In this document: positions 8,872 through 18,756 of the stretch, in pieces
Position numbering within the stretch: the stretch's first letter is position 1
Layout of the letters: each line of letters starts with the position of its first letter
Assembly (NCBI RefSeq): GCF_019891545.1
Contig: NZ_JAHDIU010000004.1
Location: 62,001-126,000 of the forward strand
Direction of reading: 5' to 3'
DNA from: Flavobacterium coralii
GTDB taxonomy: Bacteria; Bacteroidota; Bacteroidia; Flavobacteriales; Flavobacteriaceae
DNA length: 64,000 bases
Program-made: the position numbers and the translations under genes
The notes under the pieces: generated by a model
Told to the model about the DNA's origin: nothing
Seen by the model: only the letters and a program-made list of their open reading frames with translations
Database searches by the model: none

Positions 8872-11800
8872 GTGAAATGTATTTTCCGCCTTTTATGGTT
8901 GTGCATTTTAACGTCCGGCAGCCTCTACGCTCAAAGCGATTGCCCGGACGCAATTATTGTGTGCGGAAATGACGACTACTATGGCCTTAATGCAACAGGC
9001 ATAGGCGTACAGGAACTCGGGCCAAATGCCTGTTTCAGTGCCGAAAATAACAGCCTGTGGCTGAAGATCATGATTAAGGAGGGCGGCACACTTGGCTTTA
9101 CCCTTACCCCCGAAGAAATTGATGACCTTGTGGTAGATTTTGACTTCTGGATATTCGGTCCCGATGCCGCCTGCAGCAGCCTGGGTACTGCCATACGCTG
9201 CTCTACTACCAACCCCCTCGCGGCAGGATTAAGCTATAACACTACCGGGATGAACGATACTGAAACAGATGTTTCAGAAGGGCTGGGGCCTAACGGTAAC
9301 TCTTTTGTGCAGTGGATGGATGTTAACGATGGTGACATTTACTACCTGATAATCGACAGGCCGCATGGTGCATCTAACTTTTCTATTGAATGGACAGGCA
9401 GTGCCACTTTTCATGATATACCTGTTTTTAATAATCCGGATAATATTCCGCTGGATATGGTGCAATGCGATAATGACGGCATTACAGACGGTAAATCGAT
9501 CTTTGACCTTACAGTTTACCAAGAAATGTTCATCGGTTCACAAACAGGTGTGGCACTCACCTACCACCTTTCTGAAAATGACATGATAACGGGTGAGAAT
9601 GCAATACAAAATCCGCAGGCATTCATCAACACAGAACCTGTACAAACCATTTATATGCGCATGGCAGATGTAGTTACCGGGTGCTATTCAAATCTTACCT
9701 ATACAATTGCCGTTACACCCGGCATTGGCAGCCTTCAAAACTTATATGCATGTGATGATGATGGCATTGCCACCTTTAACCTGGCAGAAAATGATATTGC
9801 CGCAGCAAACGGAAGCCTTAATGCAGTTGTGAGCTATTATGCTTCTCAGGAGGAAGCCGAATTAGCTGAAAACAGTATAGGTCCGTTATATCAAAACTTA
9901 GTGCCTTACCAACAGCAAACAATATGGGCAAGGCTGGATAAGGCTGACGAAGGCTGTGTTGATTTTGCAACCTTTACCATCAATCCGCAATATATACCTA
10001 TGTTTGCTACTGAAGGAGGACTGCCCCCTAACCTGTTGCTTTGCGATAATGACGGCTCTGCGGATGGGTTTAGAGTATTTGACCTGACTATTAATGAAAA
10101 CGCCATGCAGGGCAGTCAGGAAAACATCATCTTTCAATACTATGAAGATATGGCCGGGCTACCCGCACCAAACCCTATAGCTTTTCCTGAACAATATACC
10201 AATGTTTTTAATCCGCAAACCATACACCTGAAAATAGAAAACACTATTACAGGCTGTTATACTATGGCTACGTTTATGCTTACCGTTAGTCCCGGGGCGG
10301 GCACACCGCAAAACCTGAGCCTTTGCGATGAAGACGGCATAGCTGTATTTGACCTTTCGGTTAACGATGCGGCTGTTGCCAATGGCAGTACCAATGCACA
10401 GGTAAGTTATTACACATCGTTACAGGATGCACAGGAGCAGGAGAACAGTATAGGCTCCCTTTATGAAAATACAACAGCATTTGCGACACAAACAATATGG
10501 ACAAGACTGGATAAACCCGCCGAAGGCTGCACCGATTTTACGAGTTTTACCATTACTCCGGTACAGCCCCCGCAGTTTAATGTACCGGGGCAAACATTAC
10601 CTCCTGTTATAACCTGCGATAATGTTGGTGAAGAAGATGGTATAGCTACATTTAATATTACTGCTAATGAAGCCCTGCTTTCAGGAAACCAGCAGGGGAT
10701 TATTTTTACCTACTATGAGGATGTAAATGGCAGCCCATCACCAAACCCGATTGCAAATCCTGAAAGTTATACCAATACTCAAAATCCACAGCTTATACAT
10801 ATACTTGCAACCAACAGCACAACCGGCTGTACTGTTACAAGTTCTTTTAACCTGCAGGTGATACCGGGCGCAGGCACACCTCAAAATCTTTACGGCTGTA
10901 GCGAAACAGGGTTTACGGTTTTCGACCTTTCACAAAATGATACTGCTGTAGCCAATGGCAACAGCCAAGCTGTTATCAGCTATTATACCTCTGAACAGGA
11001 TGCACAAAACGGCACCAATGCTTTAGGTAACCAGTACCAGAATTCGGCGGCATTTACACCTGAATATATATGGGCGCGTAGTGAAATGCTGAATGGCACC
11101 TGCTATGAAATAGTATATTTTACCATTAATGTTTTACCTGAACCTGTTTTGCATAACCCTGACAATATTGCACTCGAGATAACAAAATGCGATGATGACG
11201 GGGTAAATGATGTTTCTACCCTTTTTGATATTACCATTTATGAAGAAATGTTTATCGGCAGCCAGCAAGATATAGCCATAACCTACCATACTACAAGCCA
11301 GGGTGCGCAAACCGGAGATAATGAAATTGAGAACCCAACGGCTTACGCTAACACTGCAAATCCGCAAACTGTATATGTACGGATGGAGAATACCCTTGCG
11401 GGGTGTTATACTACAACATCATTCCCTATTAATATTGATTATACCATACCTACCGGCATACCGCAGGATTTGCTGTTATGTGATTTTGAAGGAAACGGTT
11501 TGCAGATATTCGACCTTTGGCAAAACAACGAGCTTGTGAGAGATGGAAACAGCAGCGCAGCAGTTACCTATCACACAACCGAACAGGATGCTGAAAACGG
11601 AATTAACCCCCTGCCCCGTTTTTATATAAACTCAGAGCCTTATTTTAATGAAGAGATATGGGCACGGCTGGAGAATACTGAAGGATGTTTTGGCTATGGC
11701 ATAGTGCCATTTATCATTGGCATACTGCCTATACCTGATACTGATTACAATATCAGTATTGTTGACTTTACAGATAACGAGAATTCAGTTACGATTAACA

Positions 11801-12207
11801 TGGAAAACAATCCTGAAGGTTTTGAATTTTCACTTGATGGTAGTACCTATTCCGAAAGTAACCTATTTGAAAACTTAGAACCCGGATTATATACCATATA
11901 TGTACGCTCTAAAGACAACTGCACATCATTTACCATAGAAGCGCCAGTGCTGAATTACCCCCGCTTTTTTACACCAAACGGTGACGGAGCCAACGAGGTT
12001 TGGAATGTTAACTATATCCGATTCTTTCCCGATGCGCGTATTACGATATTCGACAGGTATGGCAAGCTTATAAAAAGCTATATGGGTAAAGAAATGGGTT
12101 GGGAAGGCACCTATAACGGTGAAAACCTCCCTTCTACCGATTACTGGTTTTTGCTGGAATTTGCTACAGGTCGTAAAATAAAAGGGCATTTTGCGCTTGT
12201 TCGTTAA
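8872..12207 (+). CDS. Giant repeat protein with T9SS type B sorting domain
   Basis: A 1111-residue secreted protein starting at GTG (8872; MKCIFRLLWLCIL...YAQ signal peptide). The N-terminal ~165 residues resemble a secreted jelly-roll domain (FWIFGPDAACSS, YYLIIDRPHGASNFSIEW). Eight tandem ~96-residue repeats follow (about residues 190-960), each opening with a C-D-x-x-G motif at residues near 198, 293, 390, 484, 581, 675, 773 and 869. The type B sorting domain occupies about 1025-1111 (FFTPNGDGANEVWN ... LPSTDYWFLLEF ... KGHFALVR). The Asp-rich repeat openings suggest calcium binding. Probably a surface adhesin or filament component; no enzymatic motif is seen. Confidence 0.8.
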   Translation: MKCIFRLLWLCILTSGSLYAQSDCPDAIIVCGNDDYYGLNATGIGVQELGPNACFSAENNSLWLKIMIKEGGTLGFTLTPEEIDDLVVDFDFWIFGPDAACSSLGTAIRCSTTNPLAAGLSYNTTGMNDTETDVSEGLGPNGNSFVQWMDVNDGDIYYLIIDRPHGASNFSIEWTGSATFHDIPVFNNPDNIPLDMVQCDNDGITDGKSIFDLTVYQEMFIGSQTGVALTYHLSENDMITGENAIQNPQAFINTEPVQTIYMRMADVVTGCYSNLTYTIAVTPGIGSLQNLYACDDDGIATFNLAENDIAAANGSLNAVVSYYASQEEAELAENSIGPLYQNLVPYQQQTIWARLDKADEGCVDFATFTINPQYIPMFATEGGLPPNLLLCDNDGSADGFRVFDLTINENAMQGSQENIIFQYYEDMAGLPAPNPIAFPEQYTNVFNPQTIHLKIENTITGCYTMATFMLTVSPGAGTPQNLSLCDEDGIAVFDLSVNDAAVANGSTNAQVSYYTSLQDAQEQENSIGSLYENTTAFATQTIWTRLDKPAEGCTDFTSFTITPVQPPQFNVPGQTLPPVITCDNVGEEDGIATFNITANEALLSGNQQGIIFTYYEDVNGSPSPNPIANPESYTNTQNPQLIHILATNSTTGCTVTSSFNLQVIPGAGTPQNLYGCSETGFTVFDLSQNDTAVANGNSQAVISYYTSEQDAQNGTNALGNQYQNSAAFTPEYIWARSEMLNGTCYEIVYFTINVLPEPVLHNPDNIALEITKCDDDGVNDVSTLFDITIYEEMFIGSQQDIAITYHTTSQGAQTGDNEIENPTAYANTANPQTVYVRMENTLAGCYTTTSFPINIDYTIPTGIPQDLLLCDFEGNGLQIFDLWQNNELVRDGNSSAAVTYHTTEQDAENGINPLPRFYINSEPYFNEEIWARLENTEGCFGYGIVPFIIGILPIPDTDYNISIVDFTDNENSVTINMENNPEGFEFSLDGSTYSESNLFENLEPGLYTIYVRSKDNCTSFTIEAPVLNYPRFFTPNGDGANEVWNVNYIRFFPDARITIFDRYGKLIKSYMGKEMGWEGTYNGENLPSTDYWFLLEFATGRKIKGHFALVR
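9430..11730 (+). repeat. Eight coding repeats in an A-B-A-B pattern
   Basis: Eight ~288-base units encode ~96-residue modules. Odd units read CDNDGxxDG...FDLT...GSQ...NPQTIY-R; even units read QNLxxCDxDGIAxFDLSxND-AVANG...YYTS...QTIWARLD. The true period is therefore an A-B pair of about 190 residues. The type A units most alike in wording are 1 and 7 (both contain EEMFIGSQ/QEMFIGSQ). Confidence 0.75.
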
Positions 12208-12287
12208 ATTCTAATCAATATCAGGTAAATACTCATCGAAATCAAACAATTAACACTATCGCGAGAATTTTTGCGTTAAGATTTTAT

Positions 12288-12295
12288 TAATTTTG
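12288..12295 (+). promoter_or_regulatory. Putative -7 promoter element (TAATTTTG)
   Basis: TAnnTTTG match 18 bases ahead of the ATG at 12314, with a TTG at 12271-12273 (spacer 14, shorter than the usual 17-23). It suggests the third T9SS gene has its own promoter. Confidence 0.45.
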
Positions 12296-12313
12296 AAAGC
12301 TTAACCAATCATC

Positions 12314-15300
12314 ATGAAAAAAATTACCCCCTTACTATTGCTTTTGCTTGCTACCTCAACCTTTGCCCAGGGTGAGGCAAACAACTGGTTTTTTGGCCTT
12401 GGCGGAGGCATCCAGTTTTCTGCGGATGGCACTGTTTCACCGCTTTTTGGCGGACAGGTACAAACCAATGAGGGGTGCAGCACCATATCTGATGCTGATG
12501 GTAATTTATTATTTTATACAGACGGGCGAAATGTTTGGGACAGGAACCATATACTGATGCCCAACGGCAACTATGGTGCCGGAACAGGGCTTTTGGGCGA
12601 CCCGTCGAGTACGCAGTCGGGGATAATAGTCCCTAAAAAGGGAGACCCTAATATTTACTATATTTTTACAGTAGATGAGCCCCACCATGAAAATGCCGCT
12701 GTTTACCCGGCGCAGTTTAACGGTGTTTATACTGACACCAACGCAGGCGTACCTGAACAGGATGACGGGTTTAACAATGGTTTTAATTACTCTGTGGTAG
12801 ATTTATCTGTAACAGGAGCTAATGGCAGTATAGGTGATGTGGTTACCCGCAATGAGCCCTTGGTTACCTATGACCCGGCTAACATAGAACACCTGAAGTA
12901 TAAGTGCTCGGAAAAAATCACGGCTGTAAAAAATTCAAACAATACCGGCTTTTGGGTTATCACACAATTTGTTGATTCTTTTTATGCTTTTGAAGTTACC
13001 GCTAATGGAGTAAACACAACACCTGTTGTTACCCAAATAGCGCCTAACATTCCAACATCAGGTTACAGGCGTAATGCCATAGGCTATTTAAAAGCTTCAC
13101 CTAATGGCGAAATGCTCGCCATTGCCCATAACCAGATTGGTACATTTGCCGGTGGCGCTACCAATAACGGTACTGTTTACCTTTATAATTTTGATAACGC
13201 AACCGGTACAGTTAGCAACCCATTACAGTTAGCGAATAATATAAACCCATATGGGTTGGAATTTTCTAAGGAATCGCGGAAATTATATGTTACTTATGAC
13301 ACATCATTAGTTCAGTTTGACCTGGAGGCTGCCAACATACCAGCCTCAGAAGTATTTATTGCTTCTGTAGGCACCTCAACCGGATTACAATTGGGGCCAA
13401 ACGGAAAAATTTACAGGTCGGCCATAGGCACAAACCTGCTTGATGTAATTAATGAACCTGATGAAAACGGACTTGCCTGCGACTTTGTTTCAGGAGGTGT
13501 CTCATTACCATTTTCAATGACATGTACATTTGGGTTGCCACCCTTTATAACCTCATTTTTATCCGCAAATATAGAATTTACCAATACCTGCTTTGGTGAT
13601 GTTACAGAATTCAGCCTTGATGCGCTTGGCGATTTTGACTCTGTTGTATGGGATTTCGGCGATGGCGCTTCTTCTACAGATAATGCACCACAGCACCAAT
13701 ATGCGGCACCCGGAATTTATACCGTTATAGCTACCATAACAAAAGATCAAGAGGTATTTACGGCTACCAATGAGGTAACTATACATGTGGTACCTGTTGC
13801 CAATAATGCCCTAACACTAACCGAATGTGACCCTGACAATAATGGTGTTGCTACTTTTAACCTTACGGCTAACAACCAAAATATTCTCGGATTGCAAAAT
13901 GCAACCGAATTTGAGGTTAAATATTATATCTCTCAGGAAAATGCTGATACCGATACTTCGGCAGTAAATGCTACTGCATTTGTAAACACCAGCAATCCGC
14001 AAACGCTATTTGCAAGGGTACAAAACCGTGCTAACAGGAGCTGCTTTTCAACCACTTCATTTTCTGTAGCGGTTTCTAACACACCTGTACTTAACGGCAA
14101 CAGCTTTGATATTTGTGATGATGCTGCCGACGGAGATAACACAAACGGTCAGGCAGAGTTTGCACTTGATGGTGTAACCGCTGCGCTGGTTCAGGACACA
14201 GTTAACTTCAGTACAGCTTATTATACAACACAGGCAAACGCACAGGCACAAACCAATGCGCTGGGTCAGACTTTCTATAACACGGTTCCCAATCAGCAGG
14301 TTATTTTCGCGCGTGTTGTAAATAATACCAATGCTGACTGTTTTTCTATTACGCCGATTACGCTGAATGTAATTGCATTGCCACCGGTTGTAAACAATGC
14401 CTTTTTAGTACAGTGCGACCTGGGTGTAGCTCCGGATGGCATTACAAAGTTTAACCTTACCGAAGCTGACAGCCAGTTTACTAATGGCGATCCTGACCTG
14501 GAAACGGCTTATTACGCCACAGAAGCAGATGCCGAAAATGATATAAATGAAATTACAGGTAGCTATACCAATACATCGAACCCGCAAACGGTTTGGGTAA
14601 GGGTAACCAACAACCAGACAGGATGCCACAGGGTGCTTCCGTTGCTGCTACAGGCTACGGTAAATACTTCGCCTGCAATAGTACTGGAAACGTGCGATGA
14701 TGACGGTACAGAAGACGGCTTGCACTTTTTTGACCTTATCGAGGCCGGTATTGAAGACGGTGTACAAACTGTTGTATATTATGCCAATGCTACAGATGCG
14801 CTTTTAGAGCAAAATGCGATTGATACTGATTATACCAATGTTACACCATATCAGCAGAGTGTATATGCACGTATAGAAAACAATAATGAATGTACACTGC
14901 TTCAGGAAATAAAGCTTATTGTATTCGCATTACCGGATATAGATATTGAAGATGAGGCTATTGTTTGTAACAACACACAGGATTTTATAATATTAACAAG
15001 CGGTATAAATGTAAATCCGTCCCAATACAGCTATTTATGGTCTAACGGAGCAACAACAAACAATATAATGATAAACCAGCCGGGCGTTTATACTGTGATG
15101 GTTACTAACATTAATGGTTGCGAGAAGTTGCGGACTATTACCGTTGCACCATCTGATGTGGCTGTTATAGATGATATAATTGTAGAGGACCTAAGAGACA
15201 ACAATACCATAACTGTAGAGGTTTCACCAACAGGAGGTGTAAATACTACCTACTTTTACAGCCTTGACCTGCCGGAAGGCCCGTTTACGGAATCTAATGT

Positions 15301-15649
15301 TTTTGAAAATGTAACTCCGGGAATCCATACGGTTTATGTATATGACACGAACGGATGCGGTATAGTACAACAGGAAGTAGCTGTACTGGCTATACCTAAA
15401 TTCTTTACCCCCAACGGAGACGGTACTAATGAATTTTGGAATGTTATCGGGATAAAATCGGAATTGTATGAAAACAGTCGCATTTATATTTTTGACAGGT
15501 ATGGCAAGTTTATAGCCGGTGTTAATCCGTTAAGCCCGGGTTGGGATGGCACCTACAACGGCAACAAGCTACCTGCCACCGATTACTGGTATGTAGTAAA
15601 CCTGCAGGACGGGCGAACTGTAAAAGGCCATTTTAGTATGGTAAGGTAA
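12314..15649 (+). CDS. Beta-propeller/PKD protein with T9SS type B sorting domain
   Basis: A 1111-residue secreted protein (signal peptide residues 1-18, ending STFAQ). The first ~410 residues look like a WD40/YVTN-type propeller (SDADGNLLFYTDGRNVWDRN, IGYLKASPNGEMLAIAHNQ, LQLGPNGKIYRS). A PKD domain lies at about 425-495 (VVWDFGDGASSTDNAPQHQY). Four CDDD-type repeats open near residues 503, 599, 699 and 793, then an Ig-like module, then a type B sorting domain from about 1030 (FFTPNGDGTNEFWN ... LPATDYWYVV ... KGHFSMVR). Same repeat family as the two preceding genes, suggesting a shared surface structure. Confidence 0.8.
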   Translation: MKKITPLLLLLLATSTFAQGEANNWFFGLGGGIQFSADGTVSPLFGGQVQTNEGCSTISDADGNLLFYTDGRNVWDRNHILMPNGNYGAGTGLLGDPSSTQSGIIVPKKGDPNIYYIFTVDEPHHENAAVYPAQFNGVYTDTNAGVPEQDDGFNNGFNYSVVDLSVTGANGSIGDVVTRNEPLVTYDPANIEHLKYKCSEKITAVKNSNNTGFWVITQFVDSFYAFEVTANGVNTTPVVTQIAPNIPTSGYRRNAIGYLKASPNGEMLAIAHNQIGTFAGGATNNGTVYLYNFDNATGTVSNPLQLANNINPYGLEFSKESRKLYVTYDTSLVQFDLEAANIPASEVFIASVGTSTGLQLGPNGKIYRSAIGTNLLDVINEPDENGLACDFVSGGVSLPFSMTCTFGLPPFITSFLSANIEFTNTCFGDVTEFSLDALGDFDSVVWDFGDGASSTDNAPQHQYAAPGIYTVIATITKDQEVFTATNEVTIHVVPVANNALTLTECDPDNNGVATFNLTANNQNILGLQNATEFEVKYYISQENADTDTSAVNATAFVNTSNPQTLFARVQNRANRSCFSTTSFSVAVSNTPVLNGNSFDICDDAADGDNTNGQAEFALDGVTAALVQDTVNFSTAYYTTQANAQAQTNALGQTFYNTVPNQQVIFARVVNNTNADCFSITPITLNVIALPPVVNNAFLVQCDLGVAPDGITKFNLTEADSQFTNGDPDLETAYYATEADAENDINEITGSYTNTSNPQTVWVRVTNNQTGCHRVLPLLLQATVNTSPAIVLETCDDDGTEDGLHFFDLIEAGIEDGVQTVVYYANATDALLEQNAIDTDYTNVTPYQQSVYARIENNNECTLLQEIKLIVFALPDIDIEDEAIVCNNTQDFIILTSGINVNPSQYSYLWSNGATTNNIMINQPGVYTVMVTNINGCEKLRTITVAPSDVAVIDDIIVEDLRDNNTITVEVSPTGGVNTTYFYSLDLPEGPFTESNVFENVTPGIHTVYVYDTNGCGIVQQEVAVLAIPKFFTPNGDGTNEFWNVIGIKSELYENSRIYIFDRYGKFIAGVNPLSPGWDGTYNGNKLPATDYWYVVNLQDGRTVKGHFSMVR

Positions 15650-15761
15650 GAGAAAAGATTTTACCAATAATTCGCAGGTTGTAAGATTAAATCATTATTT
15701 TAGTAGGGTATTGCTGTTTTAAACTGTTAAACAGAGATAGTAAAAACCAAACCTGAAAATT

Positions 15762-17300
15762 ATGACAAACAACTACCTCAAAAAATTATTAGTAAAATCT
15801 GCTCTATTTGCACTTATAGTGCCTTTTTGTGCAAATGCACAAGACCCATACACAGTAGAATCTATCCCGTATCAGGTTTATGAAGGAAACCTGCCTATCC
15901 AGCATACTACAGATGATGTATATACGGATGTGATGGATTTGCCCTTTAATTTTACGTATTACGGTAATACCTATAACCAGTTTCTTGTAAGTACTAACGG
16001 TTATATCGATTTCCGGACCGACCTCGTAGATGAATGGTCACCTTATGCACTGAATATGCCTATTCCGGCGGGCAACTTCCCTGTAAAAAATTCGATATTG
16101 GGTTGTTACCACGATATGGATAACAGTGATGTTGGTGGAAACGGCACTATAACATGGTCTGTTACAGGTGATGCACCATACCGTAAAGCTGTATTTCTTT
16201 ATACTGACCAACCGCATTATGGTGCAACTTGTAACACAACTACAAGTACATTCCAGATCATCATATATGAAACTATTAATTATATAGATGTACAAATAAC
16301 TAAAAAGGGACTTTGCACTTCATGGCAGGAAGGTAATGCGCTTGTAGGGCTTATTAACAGTACGGGGCTTGAAGCTATTGCAGCACCGGGAAGAAATACA
16401 GGCGCATGGGAAGTTGCCCTTGGCGAAGGTGAAGGATGGCGTTTTAAGCCTTTTGCAGAGCCGCAGTACCGTTACATTAAGTGTGATGAAGATACTGACG
16501 GTATAGAAGCTTTTGATTTTTCTGTAATAGAAGCTGACCTTTCTGCTTCGGCAGTTTTTTATCTTACTGAAGCCGATGCTGAACAACAGGTAAATCCTCT
16601 TTCTGGTACGTCTTATACAAATACTGTTGCGTTTGAAGATACTATATTGTATGCAAATGTAAATGGTATTGTATTACCGGTAACACTTAGCATGGTAGAT
16701 TGCAGCCTGCTATTTGATAACGATAATGTAGCTGCTCTTGATGAAGACCTGAACAATGATGGCAACCTTGCCAACGACGACACCGATGGTGACGGCATTC
16801 CTGACTTTGCTGATAACGATGATGACGGTGATTTAGTGCTTACAAGCCTGGAGTACGTATTCGGCAGAAATACAACTGATGGTTATCTTGATACCGATAA
16901 TGATGGTATTCCTGATTATCTTGATAATGATGATGATAACGATGGTGTACTTACTGTTGATGAAGATTATAACCACAACGGTGATGCCTCTGATGATGAT
17001 ACTAATGGCAATTCAATTCCTGATTACTTGGAGGCAGCGGTTGCACTTGGCGTTGATGCAGTACCGGCTCTTTCGAAGAATATAAGCCTCTACCCTAACC
17101 CGGCAACAGACATATTGAACATTAGCAATGCCACAGGAAAAGTAATTTCTGAAATTGCCGTATACTCAGTTAATGGTGTTAAGGTGAAACAAATTACAGA
17201 AGGTAACAGTGTTAATGTGAATGACCTTCAGAGCGGGCTGTACTTAGTACAGGTTAAAGTAGAAAACCAGATACTTAATTATAAGTTCATTAAGAAATAA
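15762..17300 (+). CDS. T9SS type A protein with thrombospondin type 3 repeats
   Basis: A 512-residue secreted protein: signal peptide (about 1-26, ending CANAQ), a globular region to ~225 with a jelly-roll look (LPFNFTYYGNTYNQFLVSTNGYIDF, as in nidogen-like or choice-of-anchor folds), then a short repeat module, then calcium-binding thrombospondin type 3-like Asp repeats at about 325-425 (DTDGDGIPDFADNDDDGD, DTDNDGIPDYLDNDDDND). It ends with a type A sorting domain (SLYPNPATDILNI ... YSVNGVKVKQ ... LQSGLYLVQVKVENQILNYKFIKK). Type A differs from the type B signals of the three upstream genes. A bidirectional terminator follows. Confidence 0.85.
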   Translation: MTNNYLKKLLVKSALFALIVPFCANAQDPYTVESIPYQVYEGNLPIQHTTDDVYTDVMDLPFNFTYYGNTYNQFLVSTNGYIDFRTDLVDEWSPYALNMPIPAGNFPVKNSILGCYHDMDNSDVGGNGTITWSVTGDAPYRKAVFLYTDQPHYGATCNTTTSTFQIIIYETINYIDVQITKKGLCTSWQEGNALVGLINSTGLEAIAAPGRNTGAWEVALGEGEGWRFKPFAEPQYRYIKCDEDTDGIEAFDFSVIEADLSASAVFYLTEADAEQQVNPLSGTSYTNTVAFEDTILYANVNGIVLPVTLSMVDCSLLFDNDNVAALDEDLNNDGNLANDDTDGDGIPDFADNDDDGDLVLTSLEYVFGRNTTDGYLDTDNDGIPDYLDNDDDNDGVLTVDEDYNHNGDASDDDTNGNSIPDYLEAAVALGVDAVPALSKNISLYPNPATDILNISNATGKVISEIAVYSVNGVKVKQITEGNSVNVNDLQSGLYLVQVKVENQILNYKFIKK

Positions 17301-17320
17301 AGATATGCCAGGATAGCCTT

Positions 17321-17362
17321 AAAACAACAAACCCCACGCAGTGCGTGGGGGTTGTTGTTTTA
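17321..17362. terminator. Palindromic bidirectional terminator, copy 1
   Basis: Near-perfect palindrome with core CCCCACGCAGTGCGTGGGG (17332-17350) and A/T-rich outer arms (AACAACAA / TTGTTGTT). It lies between convergent genes. The 19-base core differs by only its central base from the hairpin at 18752-18790. Confidence 0.85.
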
Positions 17363-17379
17363 AGCACTCTAATATTATC

Positions 17380-17883
17380 TTATTGAACAGCCTTCTTTAC
17401 TGCGCGGCGCAAAGAGCGCATCATTCCTTCACTAAAGCCTATATCAGCTTTAACCAGGTTTCCCTCTTTATCATATAAAAGCGTAGTAGGAAAACCTTCC
17501 ACATTAAATAATTTATAAAGCAACACTTTTGTTTTAAAAGTAGAGCGGTAATTAGCTTTTTTATAAGTAAAATAATCGGCTGCATCTTCCTGAATGTCAA
17601 AATCATTCACACCAATTATAACAAGTTCATCTTTAAACTCTTCCTGCAATTCAATAAGGTGCGGCACTGCCTTTAAGCATGGGTAGCACCCCCTGTACCA
17701 AAAATCCAACAAAACTACTTTACCCTTCAGGTCGTTTAGATTCAAAGAATCTCCGTCTTGCAGTTTAATCTCTATGTCGGGCAACGTTTTAGGCGCATTT
17801 TTAGTCTGTGCATATACAGTAAAAGGGGTTACTGTAGCCATCAGCACGCAAAACAAAATTATAATCCTGTGTTTATTTTTCAT
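17380..17883 (-). CDS. TlpA-like thiol-disulfide oxidoreductase
   Basis: A 167-residue exported thioredoxin-fold protein. Signal peptide is residues 1-25 (TPFTVYAQ). The AhpC/TSA-Redoxin core follows: DIEIKLQDGDSLNLNDLKGKVVLLDFWYRGCYPCLKAVPHL, with the redox pair CYPC (residues about 66-69) and the cis-Pro loop in VEGFPTTLLYDKEGN. Such proteins reduce or isomerise disulfides in the periplasm, for example on cytochrome apoproteins or secreted proteins. It is downstream of, and 15 bases from, a LolA-like exported protein gene; the pair is a recurrent Bacteroidota combination. Base composition is AT-richer than neighbouring genes. Confidence 0.8.
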   Translation of the reverse strand: MKNKHRIIILFCVLMATVTPFTVYAQTKNAPKTLPDIEIKLQDGDSLNLNDLKGKVVLLDFWYRGCYPCLKAVPHLIELQEEFKDELVIIGVNDFDIQEDAADYFTYKKANYRSTFKTKVLLYKLFNVEGFPTTLLYDKEGNLVKADIGFSEGMMRSLRRAVKKAVQ

Positions 17884-17898
17884 CTTGTATCTAAATTA

Positions 17899-18702
17899 CT
17901 ACTCAACTGCTGTTGCTTTCCGTTGAAATTCTTTAAATCTTTCCTCCGCATTTATGTTTTCATTATCACGAACAGTAAATGCTTCCTCGGGTATATCAGG
18001 GTTAAGTGCCAAATATTCCACTTCATAATATATATATTGTTCCATATTCTCAAATTTCATTGTAGAATAATAAGCAACCGGTAAGTAATCAGATTTCCGT
18101 ATATAATGTTTTACAACCGCATCTCTGTAATCTTCAGTATCCTGATAGTGAATTTCAAGTATATACACAGGTTCATCATTTAAAACTTCTTCTTCAATTT
18201 TAATCATACCGGCAGATGCCTTATACCTCATAAAAGGTTTTTTTTCGGAAAAATATTCCTGCAGCAGCATATTCGAATAATTCTGTACTATGGCCCTCAC
18301 TTCACGTTTCTTAGTATATATATCTGGTGGCATTCCTGTATTGAGAGAGTCAAGATTGAAATATGTAACCCATAGCGCTTTTTTTCCATCATACTTGCGA
18401 TGCCCGTAAGTATGGCCTTCCGCACCTTTATATTCTATATCTAAAATATTATAAGCTTTAAATTTGTCTTTCGGGGCTATTAGTAAAGAGCATATTGCAG
18501 TTTCCTGTATTGTATCTCTTTTCGAAAAATATTTATTTTTACGATCCATTTTGTACACTACCGTACTGATATTACTGACAGCATTGTCAATTTTTTGTAG
18601 TATTTCTATAGCCTCAGTTTCCTTAATCTGAGCGTTGCAATAAGAAGTTGCTGTAAGAAATACTATTACTAAATTGATTACAAGAAAATATGTATGTTTC
18701 AT
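17899..18702 (-). CDS. Exported LolA/RseB-like protein of unknown function
   Basis: A 267-residue exported protein. I choose the ATG at 18702, which gives a normal signal peptide (MKHTYFLVINLVIVFLTATSYCNAQ); an in-frame start further up would run through the terminator palindrome and promoter. The rest is rich in beta strands (TVVYKMDRKNKY, EEVLNDEPVYILEIHYQD, KSDYLPVAYYSTMKFENMEQYIYYEVEYLALNPDIPEEAFTV), the pattern of LolA/LolB/RseB lipid-binding folds. It is likely co-transcribed with the TlpA-like gene. Function unknown; it may be a redox or lipoprotein-handling partner. Confidence 0.7.
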   Translation of the reverse strand: MKHTYFLVINLVIVFLTATSYCNAQIKETEAIEILQKIDNAVSNISTVVYKMDRKNKYFSKRDTIQETAICSLLIAPKDKFKAYNILDIEYKGAEGHTYGHRKYDGKKALWVTYFNLDSLNTGMPPDIYTKKREVRAIVQNYSNMLLQEYFSEKKPFMRYKASAGMIKIEEEVLNDEPVYILEIHYQDTEDYRDAVVKHYIRKSDYLPVAYYSTMKFENMEQYIYYEVEYLALNPDIPEEAFTVRDNENINAEERFKEFQRKATAVE

Positions 18703-18722
18703 AATTATAATATTGGATTTGC

Positions 18723-18756
18723 CAAATATAATTTTTTTAATAATATCGTGTAACAA
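18723..18756 (-). promoter_or_regulatory. Promoter of the LolA-like/TlpA pair (TTG-N23-TATATTTG)
   Basis: On the minus strand, TATATTTG (18723-18730) has a TTG at 18754-18756, spacer 23. The TTG lies inside the neighbouring terminator palindrome. The -7 element is about 20 bases from the ATG at 18702. Confidence 0.55.

Noticed and set aside
16731-17030. DNA tandem repeat or CRISPR-like array in the Asp-codon-rich stretch
   Set aside because: The periodicity is explained by coding of thrombospondin type 3-like Asp repeats; units are imperfect and no cas gene is present.
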